This document shows, in pieces, positions 28,528 through 37,400 of a stretch of DNA of 64,000 bases (the stretch's first letter is position 1; every line of letters begins with the position of its first letter). The DNA comes from Veronia pacifica (lineage in GTDB: Bacteria; Pseudomonadota; Gammaproteobacteria; Enterobacterales; Vibrionaceae): the NCBI RefSeq assembly GCF_001707825.1, contig NZ_LYBM01000001.1, positions 276,052 to 340,051 of the forward strand, written 5' to 3'. Made by a program: the position numbers and the translations under genes. Under the pieces are notes generated by a model. That model was not told the origin of the DNA. It did not search any database and was given only the letters and a program-made list of their open reading frames with translations.

Positions 28528-28812
28528 ATGAGAAACGTCGACGTAAATTGGTTACATGATTTAGACGAGGATCCTTACCGTCTTGTGTCGGAAATAGTTG
28601 ACGATCAATAAGAAACTAGAAAGTTAGCGTTTTTCCGAACGGGTGAAGTCGGTTTCGCATCTTTAAATTCTAATACCAGAAATACCATGCGTGGCATTGC
28701 TCGAGTACCAGAACAAGAAGACATTAATTCCCAACATGAGTTTCAAGGCAACATTAGATCTCAACAACAATTTGAGCAGTTGTGGCAGCAGTTTGTACAG
28801 CAAGGCTCATGA
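28528..28812 (+). pseudogene. Cassette-like gene interrupted by an in-frame TAA
   Basis: 94-codon frame starting MRNVDVNWLHDLDEDPYR. A TAA at 28609-28611 (codon 28) breaks it, and the same frame resumes ETRKLAFFRTGEVGFASL and continues to TGA at 28810 with a Gln-rich tail. It sits 14 bases after the GTTATG end of repeat A. Function unknown. Confidence 0.45.
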
Positions 28813-28879
28813 CAAGACGCTCAAGCAAGGACGCACTAACGCATACCGCTGCTTTGGACGTCAGTTTCATAGAGGAAAA

Positions 28880-29770
28880 ATGACAGATCGAGAGCTAATT
28901 GAAAAAGCACTTTATAGCAGTGCGACCATTCATCAACCTCATTCATTAAAAGCATATTTATCCGCTAAGCATCTCTATGAGCGCTTTGGTAAAGATGAAA
29001 ATATTTGGGCTAAAACTGGCGAGTTAATAGATCAAAGTGAACTTAGAGTTACAGCGGTGATGTCTGAGTCCGTTCTAGCTCCAAAATTTTCAGACTTTCG
29101 TATTCATAGGGTGTTAGAACGAGGTATTTACCCAGCGGCTTACCAAGCTATGTCTCAGTGGCATGAAAACAAAGGTTTTCAAGATATCTTTTCTTACTAT
29201 GTTAATGATGCTTCATCTACCAGAGAGTACCTCTCTCACAATGTGACAATTTTGCTTGCGTTCAATTGTGTTTACGCTGAACTTGAAAGCAAACAGATAC
29301 CCGCATTTCTTGACCGATTTACAGAGTTTGTTACTTCAACACTTTCGAAAAATGATGCGGGGGTAAGTGAAAAGCGCATTGTTGAAGTCGATGAAGTGCT
29401 CGAGTCTTGTATCGGTCAATTCGGTTTCTTTGGACACAACTTGATCACCCTTACTTGGGTTTTGCGTTGTAAAGATAGCTTGTCGAAGAATCAGTTTGCG
29501 TCAATGCTCTTCAACCTTTATTCACAGGCTAATAGTCCTTTGGAAGATCCGGACGACGAAATCGACATAAGTCTATGGGATCAATGCTCGAATAGTTGTG
29601 GCTCGGAAGCGTTCGTTAACTCGACTAAAGCGCTTGTATACAATCATACTTCTAACCTTCATCAGGTCACGCTAGCAGATGCCCTTTGTTTCTTGCAATC
29701 AACATACCCTGAGCAAACTGGTGAGCTGGGGCGCATCGTAGAATATCATTGTCGATTACTGGAAAAATAA
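28880..29770 (+). CDS. Hypothetical protein, likely gene cassette
   Basis: 296 residues from the ATG at 28880, chosen because AGAGGAAAA precedes it; the frame is open from 28691 but the earlier part overlaps the preceding pseudogene. Predicted helical, with six or more cysteines scattered. Not recognised. An attC site follows within 100 bases, which makes it a probable integron cassette. Confidence 0.6.
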   Translation: MTDRELIEKALYSSATIHQPHSLKAYLSAKHLYERFGKDENIWAKTGELIDQSELRVTAVMSESVLAPKFSDFRIHRVLERGIYPAAYQAMSQWHENKGFQDIFSYYVNDASSTREYLSHNVTILLAFNCVYAELESKQIPAFLDRFTEFVTSTLSKNDAGVSEKRIVEVDEVLESCIGQFGFFGHNLITLTWVLRCKDSLSKNQFASMLFNLYSQANSPLEDPDDEIDISLWDQCSNSCGSEAFVNSTKALVYNHTSNLHQVTLADALCFLQSTYPEQTGELGRIVEYHCRLLEK

Positions 29771-29860
29771 AACTAAAAACAGTCATGTAGAAAGCGTTAG
29801 TTGCAGCTACAGCCTAGGTGTCGCCCCACTAAAACAGGTCATTTCAGTCAGGATATACTC

Positions 29861-29980
29861 TAAACAAACAATTTAAGAGCGATTCAGCACGCGCGGCAAT
29901 TTTGATACGCCGTGATTTGAGTTTTGAAGCACATTCGGCAGCTTTTTTATTGTGTGCCTCACTCCTTAACTGGGCGTTAT
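29861..29980 (+). other. attC site, VPR type
   Basis: TAAACAAACAATTTAAGAGCGATTC opening, an imperfect palindrome with GCGGCAATTTTGATACGCCG in its core, and the end CTCACTCCTTAACTGGGCGTTAT. Size (about 120) and sequence match Vibrio VPR/VCR-type sites. The GTT of the last core marks the cassette junction. Confidence 0.8.
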
Positions 29981-30229
29981 CTCACATCAATTTTAGCATT
30001 TTTGTCCCAAGGCTTAGTCGCCAAATCTCTCCTTTCATAACCGCCGATTTGTAGCGAAATCGGCAAACAATCTTTGTTTGAGCGGCGTGTCTGAAATTCC
30101 AATCACACAGTTGAATTCGTGTTCGGGTTGTTGTCTCTTGGTGGCTCAAACACGACTCGTAGCGAAGTAAAGCGCAGTAGCTTTTTCTATAGGTGCTGGC
30201 GGCAAGCCGCGAAAGACATGGAGAAAGGG
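29981..30229 (+). repeat. Cassette leader repeat, full copy
   Basis: Begins right after an attC core with CATCAATTTTAGCATTTT, continues through an inverted repeat GCCGATTT-GTAG-CGAAATCGGC and AAACAA-TCT-TTGTTT, and ends GGCAAGCCGCGAAAGACATGG. Other copies: 31458-31670, 45717-45828 (right half), 45896-46080 (left half), 55747-55855 (left), 32841-32950 (right). No protein is encoded. It may supply a promoter or structured RNA. Confidence 0.7.
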
Positions 30230-30297
30230 CTAACAAATGCAGCCACAGGACAAAAAACCGCTCCGCCATTTTTTGCCTGTGCTGCGGGGGTTATAGC
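30230..30297 (+). other. attC site, short type
   Basis: CTAACAAATGCAGCCACAGG, a GC-rich arm AAAAAACCGCTCCGCCATTT, then GCCTGTGCTGCGGGGGTTATAGC. The two arms (GCAGCCACAGG / CCTGTGCTGC) pair to form the attC hairpin. Confidence 0.85.
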
Positions 30298-30314
30298 CCT
30301 AGAGTAAATTGAAT

Positions 30315-30734
30315 ATGGATAATATGGAAAAAGCCGAAAATGAGATGTATCAAGCGGCAGTAGAGCTTGTTAAGACACGTTACCCTAGAGGCTGGGGTGG
30401 TGCAGCAGCGGTCAGAACTGAGTCAGGGAAAATATTGACGAGTATTGCTCCTGATACCAAAAATGATGCTCTTTCACTTTGCATGGAAGTTGGCGCGTAT
30501 TTAGAGGCTCACAGGCTCAATGAACAAGTCACTCACTCATTATGTTTATTCCGTAATAGTGAAAACGAGGAGTTTCTCATTCTGTCACCATGCGGTGTTT
30601 GTCAGGAACGCTTAGTTCATTGGGGTGGCGATGTAAAAGCGGCAGTTACCACCTCAGAAAACAAATTGGTTTTCAGAACTCTACGTGAATTGATGCCTCA
30701 TCATTGGTCTCTGGTAAATGGTCAAGCGCTATAA
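30315..30734 (+). CDS. Cytidine deaminase-family protein (gene cassette)
   Basis: 139 residues from the ATG at 30315. Zinc-site motifs are LCMEVGAYLEA (C56, catalytic E58) and SPCGVC (C93, C96): three cysteines, as in homotetrameric cytidine or blasticidin-S deaminases. It hydrolyses an amino group from a cytidine-like compound. attC sites lie on both sides (30230-30297 and 30731-30797), so this is an intact cassette. Substrate could be a nucleoside or an antibiotic. Confidence 0.85.
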   Translation: MDNMEKAENEMYQAAVELVKTRYPRGWGGAAAVRTESGKILTSIAPDTKNDALSLCMEVGAYLEAHRLNEQVTHSLCLFRNSENEEFLILSPCGVCQERLVHWGGDVKAAVTTSENKLVFRTLRELMPHHWSLVNGQAL

Positions 30735-30797
30735 CAAGGGCAGCCACAGGACGGAAAACCGCCCTGCCATTTTTTGCCTATGCTCGGGGCGTTACGC
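30731..30797 (+). other. attC site, short type
   Basis: ATAACAAGGGCAGCCACAGG opening, overlapping the stop codon of the deaminase gene, and GCCTATGCTCGGGGCGTTACGC closing. Nearly the same as the site at 30230-30297. Confidence 0.85.
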
Positions 30798-30801
30798 GTC
30801 A

Positions 30802-30921
30802 ATGATGACCAGGCAAGAATTTATAGAATCAGTTGATTTCTGCTTTCCATGTAAGGAAAAAGAGAAGACTTCTGGACGCTTTGATACTCATAACCCTTCA
30901 TATAAAAAGGTATTTAATTGA
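30802..30921 (+). CDS. Small cassette protein overlapping the kinase gene
   Basis: 39 residues (MMTRQEFIESVDFCFPCKEK then 19 more). It begins five bases after the attC core and its stop TGA overlaps the TTG start of the next gene (TTGA), which suggests coupled translation. Unknown function; a partner or leader of the kinase is possible. Confidence 0.5.
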   Translation: MMTRQEFIESVDFCFPCKEKEKTSGRFDTHNPSYKKVFN

Positions 30922-31424
30922 ACAGCCCAACACTATATATATTTTCAGGTCTACCCGCGGTTGGTAAATCAACACTTGCTCAACTGTTATCGCAACGGAT
31001 GCAAATTATGTATATTCGCATCGACACTGTGGAACAGAATCTGCAAGATATGTATGGTTCGGATGTCAAAAATAGAGGCTATCTGCTCAGCCATAGGATC
31101 ATAGAGGACAACTTATCACTTGGGCTGAGTGCAATCTCCGATTCGTGTAACACACTCGAGTTCGTTCGCCGAGAGTGGGAGTCAGTTGCACGGCGATCTG
31201 GCGCAAAATTTGTACATATCGAAGTCGTCTGTTCTGACCTCGTAGAACATGAAAACCGTGCAAAAAATAGAAACATAACGGTTGAGAACCTTGTGCCCCC
31301 CAGTTGGACACAAATTCAAGAAAGAGCTTACGAGCCTTGGAGTGCTGAAGTGATCACAGTTGATACAGCTGGTAAGAGTGTAGAGAGCTCTTATCAGGAA
31401 CTTCAGTCAAAACTGATATTGTGA
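30918..31424 (+). CDS. P-loop kinase-like ATPase (AAA_33/zeta-like), gene cassette
   Basis: 168 residues from a TTG (AAAAAGG eight bases upstream). Walker A GLPAVGKST at 11-19, then IRIDTVEQNL and a late REWESVARRSGAKFVHIEV segment, as in small nucleoside/antibiotic phosphotransferase-like kinases. Homologues include chloramphenicol phosphotransferase and zeta-toxin relatives. Substrate not predictable. Confidence 0.75.
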   Translation: MNSPTLYIFSGLPAVGKSTLAQLLSQRMQIMYIRIDTVEQNLQDMYGSDVKNRGYLLSHRIIEDNLSLGLSAISDSCNTLEFVRREWESVARRSGAKFVHIEVVCSDLVEHENRAKNRNITVENLVPPSWTQIQERAYEPWSAEVITVDTAGKSVESSYQELQSKLIL

Positions 31425-31457
31425 TTTTGTATAAAACAAAGCAATAAACGTGGACGC

Positions 31458-31691
31458 TATCCTCTATCAATTTTAGCGTGTTGAGTCTCAGTGCTTAGCC
31501 GCTAACCCCCTCCTTTCAAAGCCGCCGATTTGTATCGAAATCGGCAAACAATTTTTGTTTGAGTGACGGGTCTGAAATTCCAATTACACATTTAAATTTG
31601 CGTTCAAGTTGTTGTTTCTTAGTGGTTTAAATGCGGTTTGCAGCAAGATCAAGCGCGGTCGCTTTGTCATAAAGTGCTGGAAGGCGTTATG
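31458..31691 (+). repeat. Cassette leader repeat with attC-like end
   Basis: Starts CTATCAATTTTAGCGTG and repeats the GCCGATTTGTATCGAAATCGGC hairpin and AAACAATTTTTGTTT of the copy at 29981. It ends GTGCTGGAAGGCGTTATGAC, the right end of an attC core. No left attC arm is visible, so the recombination site is probably incomplete. Confidence 0.6.
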
Positions 31692-31724
31692 ACTTTCATC
31701 AAATTGACAACAAAGGAGAAATCA

Positions 31725-32090
31725 ATGTCAGACTTTCAAGGAACAAATGTATCACCCCAGTCTTTATCTTCGAGAGATGATGCTGCAAAAACAAATGCTC
31801 TTATTGCTTACGGTCTTATGGCAGTTGGCTTTTTTACGGGGATCTTTTGGGTTATCGGCGCAATTTGGGCAATGGCCAAGCAAGGAGACGCTCAAGGGAC
31901 AATATTTGAGGATCATTATTCAAACATCATCAAAACATTTTGGTGGGGGCTTGTACTGACAATACTGGGCCTTTTCTTAGCCTTTATTTTTGTTGGTTAC
32001 TTTATATTGTTCGCTGTTTGGATTTGGTCAATTTATAAAGTCATTAAAGGTCTCGCCAATATCACGTCTAATAAAGCATACAATTCGTAA
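31725..32090 (+). CDS. DUF4870-like membrane protein (gene cassette)
   Basis: 121 residues from the ATG at 31725 (AAAGGAG upstream). A polar N-terminus is followed by three membrane helices with the conserved GAIWAMAKQGD and FEDHYSNIIKTFWW between them, as in DUF4870/YtxH-like small membrane proteins found in Vibrio integrons. Function unknown. Confidence 0.75.
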   Translation: MSDFQGTNVSPQSLSSRDDAAKTNALIAYGLMAVGFFTGIFWVIGAIWAMAKQGDAQGTIFEDHYSNIIKTFWWGLVLTILGLFLAFIFVGYFILFAVWIWSIYKVIKGLANITSNKAYNS

Positions 32091-32287
32091 CAAGGCGAGC
32101 CAGCAGGACGCAGCAAAGCTGCGCCTCTGCCCGCGGTGAATTATTCCAATCTTACAAGCGGCCAGTCTTATTCCATGCTGTTTGGCCGTATCGAGCTAAT
32201 ACTGTCACATTGATTCCTTCGTATACCGCTTGCCAGCCTCCTCAGCAAAAGGCGCTGTACTTCACAACACCGTAAACCTTGTTATAT
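32087..32287 (+). other. Probable attC site or attC-flanked remnant
   Basis: GTAACAAGGCGAGCCAGCAGG overlaps the stop codon of the previous gene, as attC sites do, and CCTTGTTATATCCC closes the region 35 bases before the Nudix start. 200 bases is longer than usual attC, so it may be two fused half-sites. Confidence 0.45.
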
Positions 32288-32321
32288 CCCATCACCAGAA
32301 ACAATAACCTAGAGAGTAGAA

Positions 32322-32735
32322 ATGAAGCCAAGAGTGAGTGTTGTATTCATCAGCGACAACAAGAGAATACTGTTAATCAAACGGTCTAAAGGTAACAGAG
32401 AGTATTGGGTGTTTCCCGGCGGTGGCGTAGAGCCCGATGAGTCGCTGGACGAGGCCGTTCGGCGGGAAACCTTTGAAGAAACATCGTTTGTTATTGAAGA
32501 GGCAACGCCTATTTTCTCGATAAATAACAATGTGAGGCATGAACACTTTTACACAGCAAGAACGGTGGAATTCACCCCGCAATTATCGCCCTGTGGCCCT
32601 GAATTTACCGCTCAGAATAGATTGAACAGTTACGACCTGAAATGGATTGATATCAGCGAGATGACATCGCTTGATGTTTTTCCTTCTGAAGCCAAGGAGC
32701 TGGTTGACGCCCTGATAGCAGAAGCCCGGATATAA
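32322..32735 (+). CDS. Nudix hydrolase (gene cassette)
   Basis: 137 residues. The Nudix box runs from G34 (GGVEPDE) through REtfEE (R48, E49, E52, E53), giving the Mg-binding catalytic helix; the usual glycine after EE is a serine here. Nudix enzymes hydrolyse nucleoside diphosphates linked to another group. It lies at the end of the cassette run. Confidence 0.85.
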   Translation: MKPRVSVVFISDNKRILLIKRSKGNREYWVFPGGGVEPDESLDEAVRRETFEETSFVIEEATPIFSINNNVRHEHFYTARTVEFTPQLSPCGPEFTAQNRLNSYDLKWIDISEMTSLDVFPSEAKELVDALIAEARI

Positions 32736-33184
32736 CCCACGCCAGCCATTTTCTTCCCTGCATCTCGGCACGTCCCCCGTCAGACACGCGTTGTTTGTGT
32801 GATGTGCCTGAAAAATGAACCTCATATTTGATATCATATGCAGCTTATTGTCTCTTAGTGATTCATACGGCGTTTGCGACCGAGCAAAGCATGGTAAATT
32901 GTTTAAAAGGGACTGGCGTTAAGCCGCGAAAGACGTGAAGCATGGACTCACACATGAACCACCGGCATATTTTGCCCACCTCCCTTGTTTACCCTTACCT
33001 CACTGCGTTTGGGATGCATAGAATACGCTCGCAAAATGCAATTTATTCAGACAGTTAATGTCACTATGAATATTACGACAACAGTCAAAAACAACAGATT
33101 GACTCGATGGCCACTGCCATCGGGCGTTCATTATTTCTGATGGTACGTTGCAGCGCATTTTAGGTGACGGGGCATCGATTATTA
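32736..33184. other. Non-coding region at the edge of the cassette run
   Basis: Contains a right-half copy of the cassette leader repeat (about 32841-32950, ending TTAAGCCGCGAAAGACGTG) but no good attC core. The last 200 bases lead into the yjf-like operon. Confidence 0.45.
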
Positions 33185-33208
33185 CCTGTCATCTGTGACA
33201 GGATTTTT
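33185..33208 (+). promoter_or_regulatory. Hairpin with T-run before the yjfK-like gene
   Basis: CCTGTCA-TCTG-TGACAGG perfect inverted repeat followed by ATTTTTTG, in the 40 bases before the yjfK-like start. Shape of an intrinsic terminator; it could attenuate the operon, or be an operator. Confidence 0.5.
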
Positions 33209-33221
33209 TGAGGTTTTTACG

Positions 33222-33887
33222 TTGATAAAGAAGTGGTTATCCGCCATTGGCCTTATATCTGACAGCAAGCATAAGCAGGCTTCCGGCGAATCAGCTATCC
33301 CTCAGGTACTGGGATTTACACTTGGCGCTGTGGTCAATGTTGACAGAGTGCGGCTGGCAATACTCGAAGACGACCTGACGTTTGAAAACGCCAGCGCGAG
33401 TCAGACAATCCTCGCGGTAGGCGTCGTCCCGCTGGGAGAGGGAACCCGCGTTATCCGCTATTACACGGATGACGACGGATTTTTTCAGATTTTACAGCAA
33501 GGCACCCAGGATAGCGGCGTGAAGGAGATAAGCCTCTGGTATTTCTTTGACAATACGCCCATCGATACCGATTCAAGGTGGGACACTGTGCTGGCAGACG
33601 AAGTAGTGACACCCGAGCGGCACTATGAGCTGGATGGCAATCAGTTTGACGCCTACTGGGGACATGAGCGGCCCGTGGCGATGACAGAAACCACCTACAC
33701 ATCCGATGGCCAGAAGACGGAAACAGACCAGTTTGTGATGCTCTACAGCCGCGACATCAGCGATGGGTTAACAGAAGAATTAATGATCGCTGCAGAAGAA
33801 AAAGGCAGCGAAATGGGTTTCGAGAGGATCGTCGCCCGCAGTACAGGTATTCAATTAAAACGCAATCATTTCAAGGTAATGGCATGA
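33222..33887 (+). CDS. yjfK: DUF2491 protein, YjfK-like
   Basis: About 221 residues. The TTG at 33222 has GAGG eight bases upstream and is preferred over the GTG at 33195, which lies in a hairpin. Sequence order (LGFTLGAVVNVD, then GTRVIRYYTDDDGFFQILQQG, FDAYWGHERPVAMTETTY) fits DUF2491. In E. coli the gene lies in yjfIJKLMC with a PspA relative. The stop overlaps the next start (ATGA), so translation is coupled. Confidence 0.8.
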   Translation: MIKKWLSAIGLISDSKHKQASGESAIPQVLGFTLGAVVNVDRVRLAILEDDLTFENASASQTILAVGVVPLGEGTRVIRYYTDDDGFFQILQQGTQDSGVKEISLWYFFDNTPIDTDSRWDTVLADEVVTPERHYELDGNQFDAYWGHERPVAMTETTYTSDGQKTETDQFVMLYSRDISDGLTEELMIAAEEKGSEMGFERIVARSTGIQLKRNHFKVMA

Positions 33888-34318
33888 TCGAATTTATAAA
33901 CAGCGAATCCATGGTACAGTTTTTGGGCGGCCTCCAATCGTTTGGGGCATATTTCGGCACATCACTGATCTTCCTGATTATTTTCAAATCAATTTATTCA
34001 CTGGTCACCCCCTATGACGAATGGCACCTCATCAAAGAAGAGCGCAATGTGGCTGCGGCTATCGCGTTCGGTGGCGCCACGCTTGGCTACGGTATTGCTA
34101 TCTCCAGTGCAGCGAGTAATTCAGTTGGGTTGTTAGATTTCGCCTTGTGGGGATGTGTGGCTCTGGTTGCACAAATCGTCGCATTCGTTCTGGTGCGGTT
34201 TCTGATGTTGCCCAAAATTTCAGAAAGGATAGAGAAGCACGAGGTACCTGCAGCGACCGTTCTGGCCTCTGTCTCCATTGTGATTGGTCTGTTAAACGCG
34301 GCTTGCATGACATACTAA
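33884..34318 (+). CDS. yjfL: DUF350 membrane protein, YjfL-like
   Basis: 144 residues, four membrane helices, with the DUF350 marks SLVTPYDEWHLIKEERNVAAA and AIAFGGATLGYGIA. These proteins sit with PspA-like or ATP-grasp partners and are thought to act in membrane homeostasis. Overlaps yjfK by four bases. Confidence 0.85.
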   Translation: MIEFINSESMVQFLGGLQSFGAYFGTSLIFLIIFKSIYSLVTPYDEWHLIKEERNVAAAIAFGGATLGYGIAISSAASNSVGLLDFALWGCVALVAQIVAFVLVRFLMLPKISERIEKHEVPAATVLASVSIVIGLLNAACMTY

Positions 34319-34328
34319 GGGGTATCTG

Positions 34329-35309
34329 ATGAATAAACGCCGAATGCGCAGTGTCGCCAGCCAGATCCTGAGTAGACGAAAGACCCACAGCAGCCTGTTA
34401 GTGGCCCCAATTGCGGTGGCCATGACGGGATGCAGCGAAGTCGACTATTCCATTTACCTCGACACGGACAGTTGCAAAAGCGCATCCAAAATATCCAGCT
34501 CCCAGTGTGATGTCGCATATAAAGAGGCGTTGCGTGAGGCCAGACGGACCGCTGAGAAGTTCTCAAACTATACGGCTTGTACCAAAATATATCGCGAATG
34601 CCGCTATATCGAAGAGGGTAATTTGGGTTGGGAGCCCAAAATGCACGCCTTCCTCGTGGCAAAACTGACCCCTGAGAACCGGAGCGATTATCCCTTCGGG
34701 TCCCAATTTCTCAATGGGCTTTACTACCAGCCGTTGTTTGCCCTCGACTGGCCAAGCGAAAAACTGACCTTTGCTGACAGGAAAGAAGTGGGTGATCTGA
34801 GAGATCTCTCCGATATCAGTTATGTGTCGTACGACTACATGAGCCCGTTGCCGAATGCCGCATACCCATTTATCGCGTCTGATGTGCCCGCTCAGGCACA
34901 GGCCGGTCTTACATCCAATAACCAGTTATCCGGTAGTAACGATGATGATTGGGGTACGGTGGAGACACTTGCTGCGGCCTATGTTGCGTCTGAGGTGATT
35001 GACGAGCTGGGCGATCATGCCGAGCGCAAGCACAAAGAGAAGACGTACAAAGAACGTTTGCGTCGCGAGCAGAACCAGCTCAAAACCGCATCGACATCAC
35101 CCAAAAGTGCGACGCCAGTAAAAAGCGCGTCAACATCGCCTAACAGTTCGACACTGGTCAAAACCAGTCAGGCGGCTCCCAGTCAGACAAAAGTCAGGGA
35201 ATACAACACCCAAAGTAAGCCCAGGTATGCCGACAAGCCGAAAGTCAAAACGTCGTCCAGAGGTGGCTTTGGTAAAACATCCGCTGCAAAAGTGAGTTGG
35301 GGCGGATAA
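34329..35309 (+). CDS. yjfM: DUF1190 lipoprotein, YjfM/YgiB-like
   Basis: 326 residues. An N-terminal basic stretch and signal APIAVAMTGC (lipobox cysteine about residue 36). The DUF1190 core includes DTDSCKSASKISSSQCDVAY and QFLNGLYYQPLFA. The C-terminal third is low-complexity, rich in Ser, Thr, Lys and Pro, with a short repeat (TASTSPKS/SASTSPNS). Ten bases after yjfL. Acts with the ATP-grasp enzyme encoded next. Confidence 0.8.
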   Translation: MNKRRMRSVASQILSRRKTHSSLLVAPIAVAMTGCSEVDYSIYLDTDSCKSASKISSSQCDVAYKEALREARRTAEKFSNYTACTKIYRECRYIEEGNLGWEPKMHAFLVAKLTPENRSDYPFGSQFLNGLYYQPLFALDWPSEKLTFADRKEVGDLRDLSDISYVSYDYMSPLPNAAYPFIASDVPAQAQAGLTSNNQLSGSNDDDWGTVETLAAAYVASEVIDELGDHAERKHKEKTYKERLRREQNQLKTASTSPKSATPVKSASTSPNSSTLVKTSQAAPSQTKVREYNTQSKPRYADKPKVKTSSRGGFGKTSAAKVSWGG

Positions 35310-35438
35310 CCGCCATGCCGGGCCTGTCACCGGGCCCGGTGTACTCAAAGTAAACAGCATCTCAATCGTACAAACCTGCTTGCGTGTCCGCAGTTAACCC
35401 GTCTCTCACTCACCCGCTAACCAACAGGTAGGCTCACC

Positions 35439-36608
35439 ATGTTACAAATTCCGACAGCACCCCGCAGTGACTGGAAGCAAACAGCGAAAAAATTCGGCTT
35501 TGGTTTTCACTCTGTTGGCGATGATCCCTACTGGACGGAAGACAGATATTATCAATTCACCCTGCAACAGATAGAAGAAGGCATCGAAGCCCCGACCGCT
35601 GAGCTTCATCAGATGAGCCTGAAGGCGATTGAAAAAGTTATCAACAGCGACGGACTGATGACAAAATTCCAGATCCCCAAGAACATGTGGCCTCTGGTTC
35701 GAAAGTCATGGGAGATGGACGAGCCCAGCCTCTATACCCGCCTCGACTTTGCCTATGACGGAAGGAGCCCGGCCAAGCTGCTGGAATTTAATTCTGATAC
35801 GCCCACCTCTCTGTACGAGTTGGCGTTTTTTGGCTGGCTGTGGCTGGAGCAAAAAGTTGACCGTGGCGAGCTGCCCCGTGAATCAGACCAATTTAATCTG
35901 CTGGAAGAGCTATTGATTGGCCGACTGAAACAGCTGAAAAGCGTGATGCCATTTAACACCCTGCATTTTGCTTCCTGTAAAGAAACCGAAGAGGACAAGG
36001 GCACCGTCGATTATCTCGCCGACTGCGCAAAAGAAGCCGGCCTTGAAACCCAGTTTGTGTATGTTGAAGATATCGGGATCAGTGAGTGCGGAAAGTATTT
36101 CACCGATGCCAACAGCAAGCCCATCGATACGCTCTTCAAGCTCTATCCATGGGAGTTTATGCACCGCGAATCCTTTTCTGAACATTTGGAGAGCGTTGAG
36201 ATCAACTGGCTTGAGCCAATGTGGAAGTGCATCAGTTCAAACAAGGCCATTCTGCCTTTGCTGTGGCAGATGTATCCCGGACATCCCAATTTACTGGAAG
36301 CGTATTTTGAAGATGATCCGCAGGCAACACATTTAACCAGCTATGTTAAAAAACCCATCTATTCACGCGAGGGCGCCAACATCTCCGTGGTCAAAGAAGG
36401 CACAGAACTGGAATGCGTAGATGGCCCATACGGTGAAGAGGGATTTATTCTGCAGAAGTTTCACCCTCTCCCCCGGTTCAACGACAATCATGTGCTGGTG
36501 GGAAGCTGGCTTGTTGACGACCACCCTGCGGGCTTATCGATACGGGAAGATAAAGGGTATATCACCAAAGACACCAGTCTGTTTGTCCCGCACATCATCC
36601 TTGGCTAG
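35439..36608 (+). CDS. yjfC: Glutathionylspermidine synthase-family ATP-grasp ligase, YjfC-like
   Basis: 389 residues. GSP_synth landmarks: YWTEDRYYQFTLQQIEE near the start, LDFAYDGRSPAKLLEFNSDT, LFKLYPWEFMH, and the C-terminal REGANISVVKEG with FHPLPRFNDNHVLVGSWLVDD. The family joins a carboxylate to an amine using ATP. The amidase half of true glutathionylspermidine synthase is absent, so the product is unknown. Last gene of the yjfK-L-M-C order; yjfI and the PspA-like yjfJ are absent. Confidence 0.88.
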   Translation: MLQIPTAPRSDWKQTAKKFGFGFHSVGDDPYWTEDRYYQFTLQQIEEGIEAPTAELHQMSLKAIEKVINSDGLMTKFQIPKNMWPLVRKSWEMDEPSLYTRLDFAYDGRSPAKLLEFNSDTPTSLYELAFFGWLWLEQKVDRGELPRESDQFNLLEELLIGRLKQLKSVMPFNTLHFASCKETEEDKGTVDYLADCAKEAGLETQFVYVEDIGISECGKYFTDANSKPIDTLFKLYPWEFMHRESFSEHLESVEINWLEPMWKCISSNKAILPLLWQMYPGHPNLLEAYFEDDPQATHLTSYVKKPIYSREGANISVVKEGTELECVDGPYGEEGFILQKFHPLPRFNDNHVLVGSWLVDDHPAGLSIREDKGYITKDTSLFVPHIILG

Positions 36609-36795
36609 TAAAACGCTTTGGCTAGTGAAAGCCTTGGCAATGAGTTTTATCGGTCAACGATTGTCAGAATCAGGCACACTGTAATGAGGTTGGCAGACGC
36701 ACTGGCAGGCGTTTCATCGTCTTTGAACCTTTCGTCTTTAAACATATTGCATTTAAACCCCTCACATTCGAACCCATCACGTTTTAAGGAGTGAT

Positions 36796-37218
36796 ATGGA
36801 AGAGTATTGGAACCCTATGGTTCCCGAGTTATCGGTTTCAGACTTTGCTGAATCACTGGGTTTTTATCGTGACATTTTTAGCTTTAACGTCAGAAATCAG
36901 CGGGAAAACCCAGACTTTGCCTATCTTGAACTTGAAAAAGTTCACATCATGCTGGAGCAAATTCATGACGAGGCATGGGTCACAGGCGATTTCGTTTACC
37001 CTCTCGGCAGAGGCGTCAATTTTCAAATAGAGCTGTCAGATATTTCTTCTGTGCATGCGCGTATTCTCGCTGCAAAAATCAAACTATTCAGAGAACAGAA
37101 AGAGACTTGGTATAACGTCGGTGATTCTCTGTCCGGACAAAGAGAGTTTCTGGTTCAGGACCCTGACGGTTACCTGCTAAGGTTTACCCAGTATTTAGGC
37201 GAAAAACCTAAGAGCTAG
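36796..37218 (+). CDS. VOC-superfamily protein, bleomycin-resistance type
   Basis: 140 residues with AAGGAG upstream. VPELSVSDFAESLGFYRDIF starts the first beta-alpha-beta-beta-beta unit, and REFLVQDPDGYLLRFTQYLG ends the second, as in bleomycin-binding VOC proteins and glyoxalase relatives. Possible antibiotic binding; not a proven resistance gene. Confidence 0.85.
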   Translation: MEEYWNPMVPELSVSDFAESLGFYRDIFSFNVRNQRENPDFAYLELEKVHIMLEQIHDEAWVTGDFVYPLGRGVNFQIELSDISSVHARILAAKIKLFREQKETWYNVGDSLSGQREFLVQDPDGYLLRFTQYLGEKPKS

Positions 37219-37400
37219 GGATAGATGATAAGCACCTTATATTCATCAATGTGTTAGATAGCGACGACGCAGAAATCTTCCAGCCCTATAGGTACTTAAA
37301 AATGCCATCAAATCTAAAGAAAGACGACCCAAAATCGGGTCGCCTTGAAAGATTTGAGCGAATGTATTGAGCCGACAAACTGTCAGTTCATTTTCGAGCG

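Noticed and set aside
31671..31691. Full attC before the DUF4870-like gene
   Set aside because: Only the right core (GGCGTTATGAC) is clear; no matching left arm was found within the usual length, so it is listed only as a leader end.
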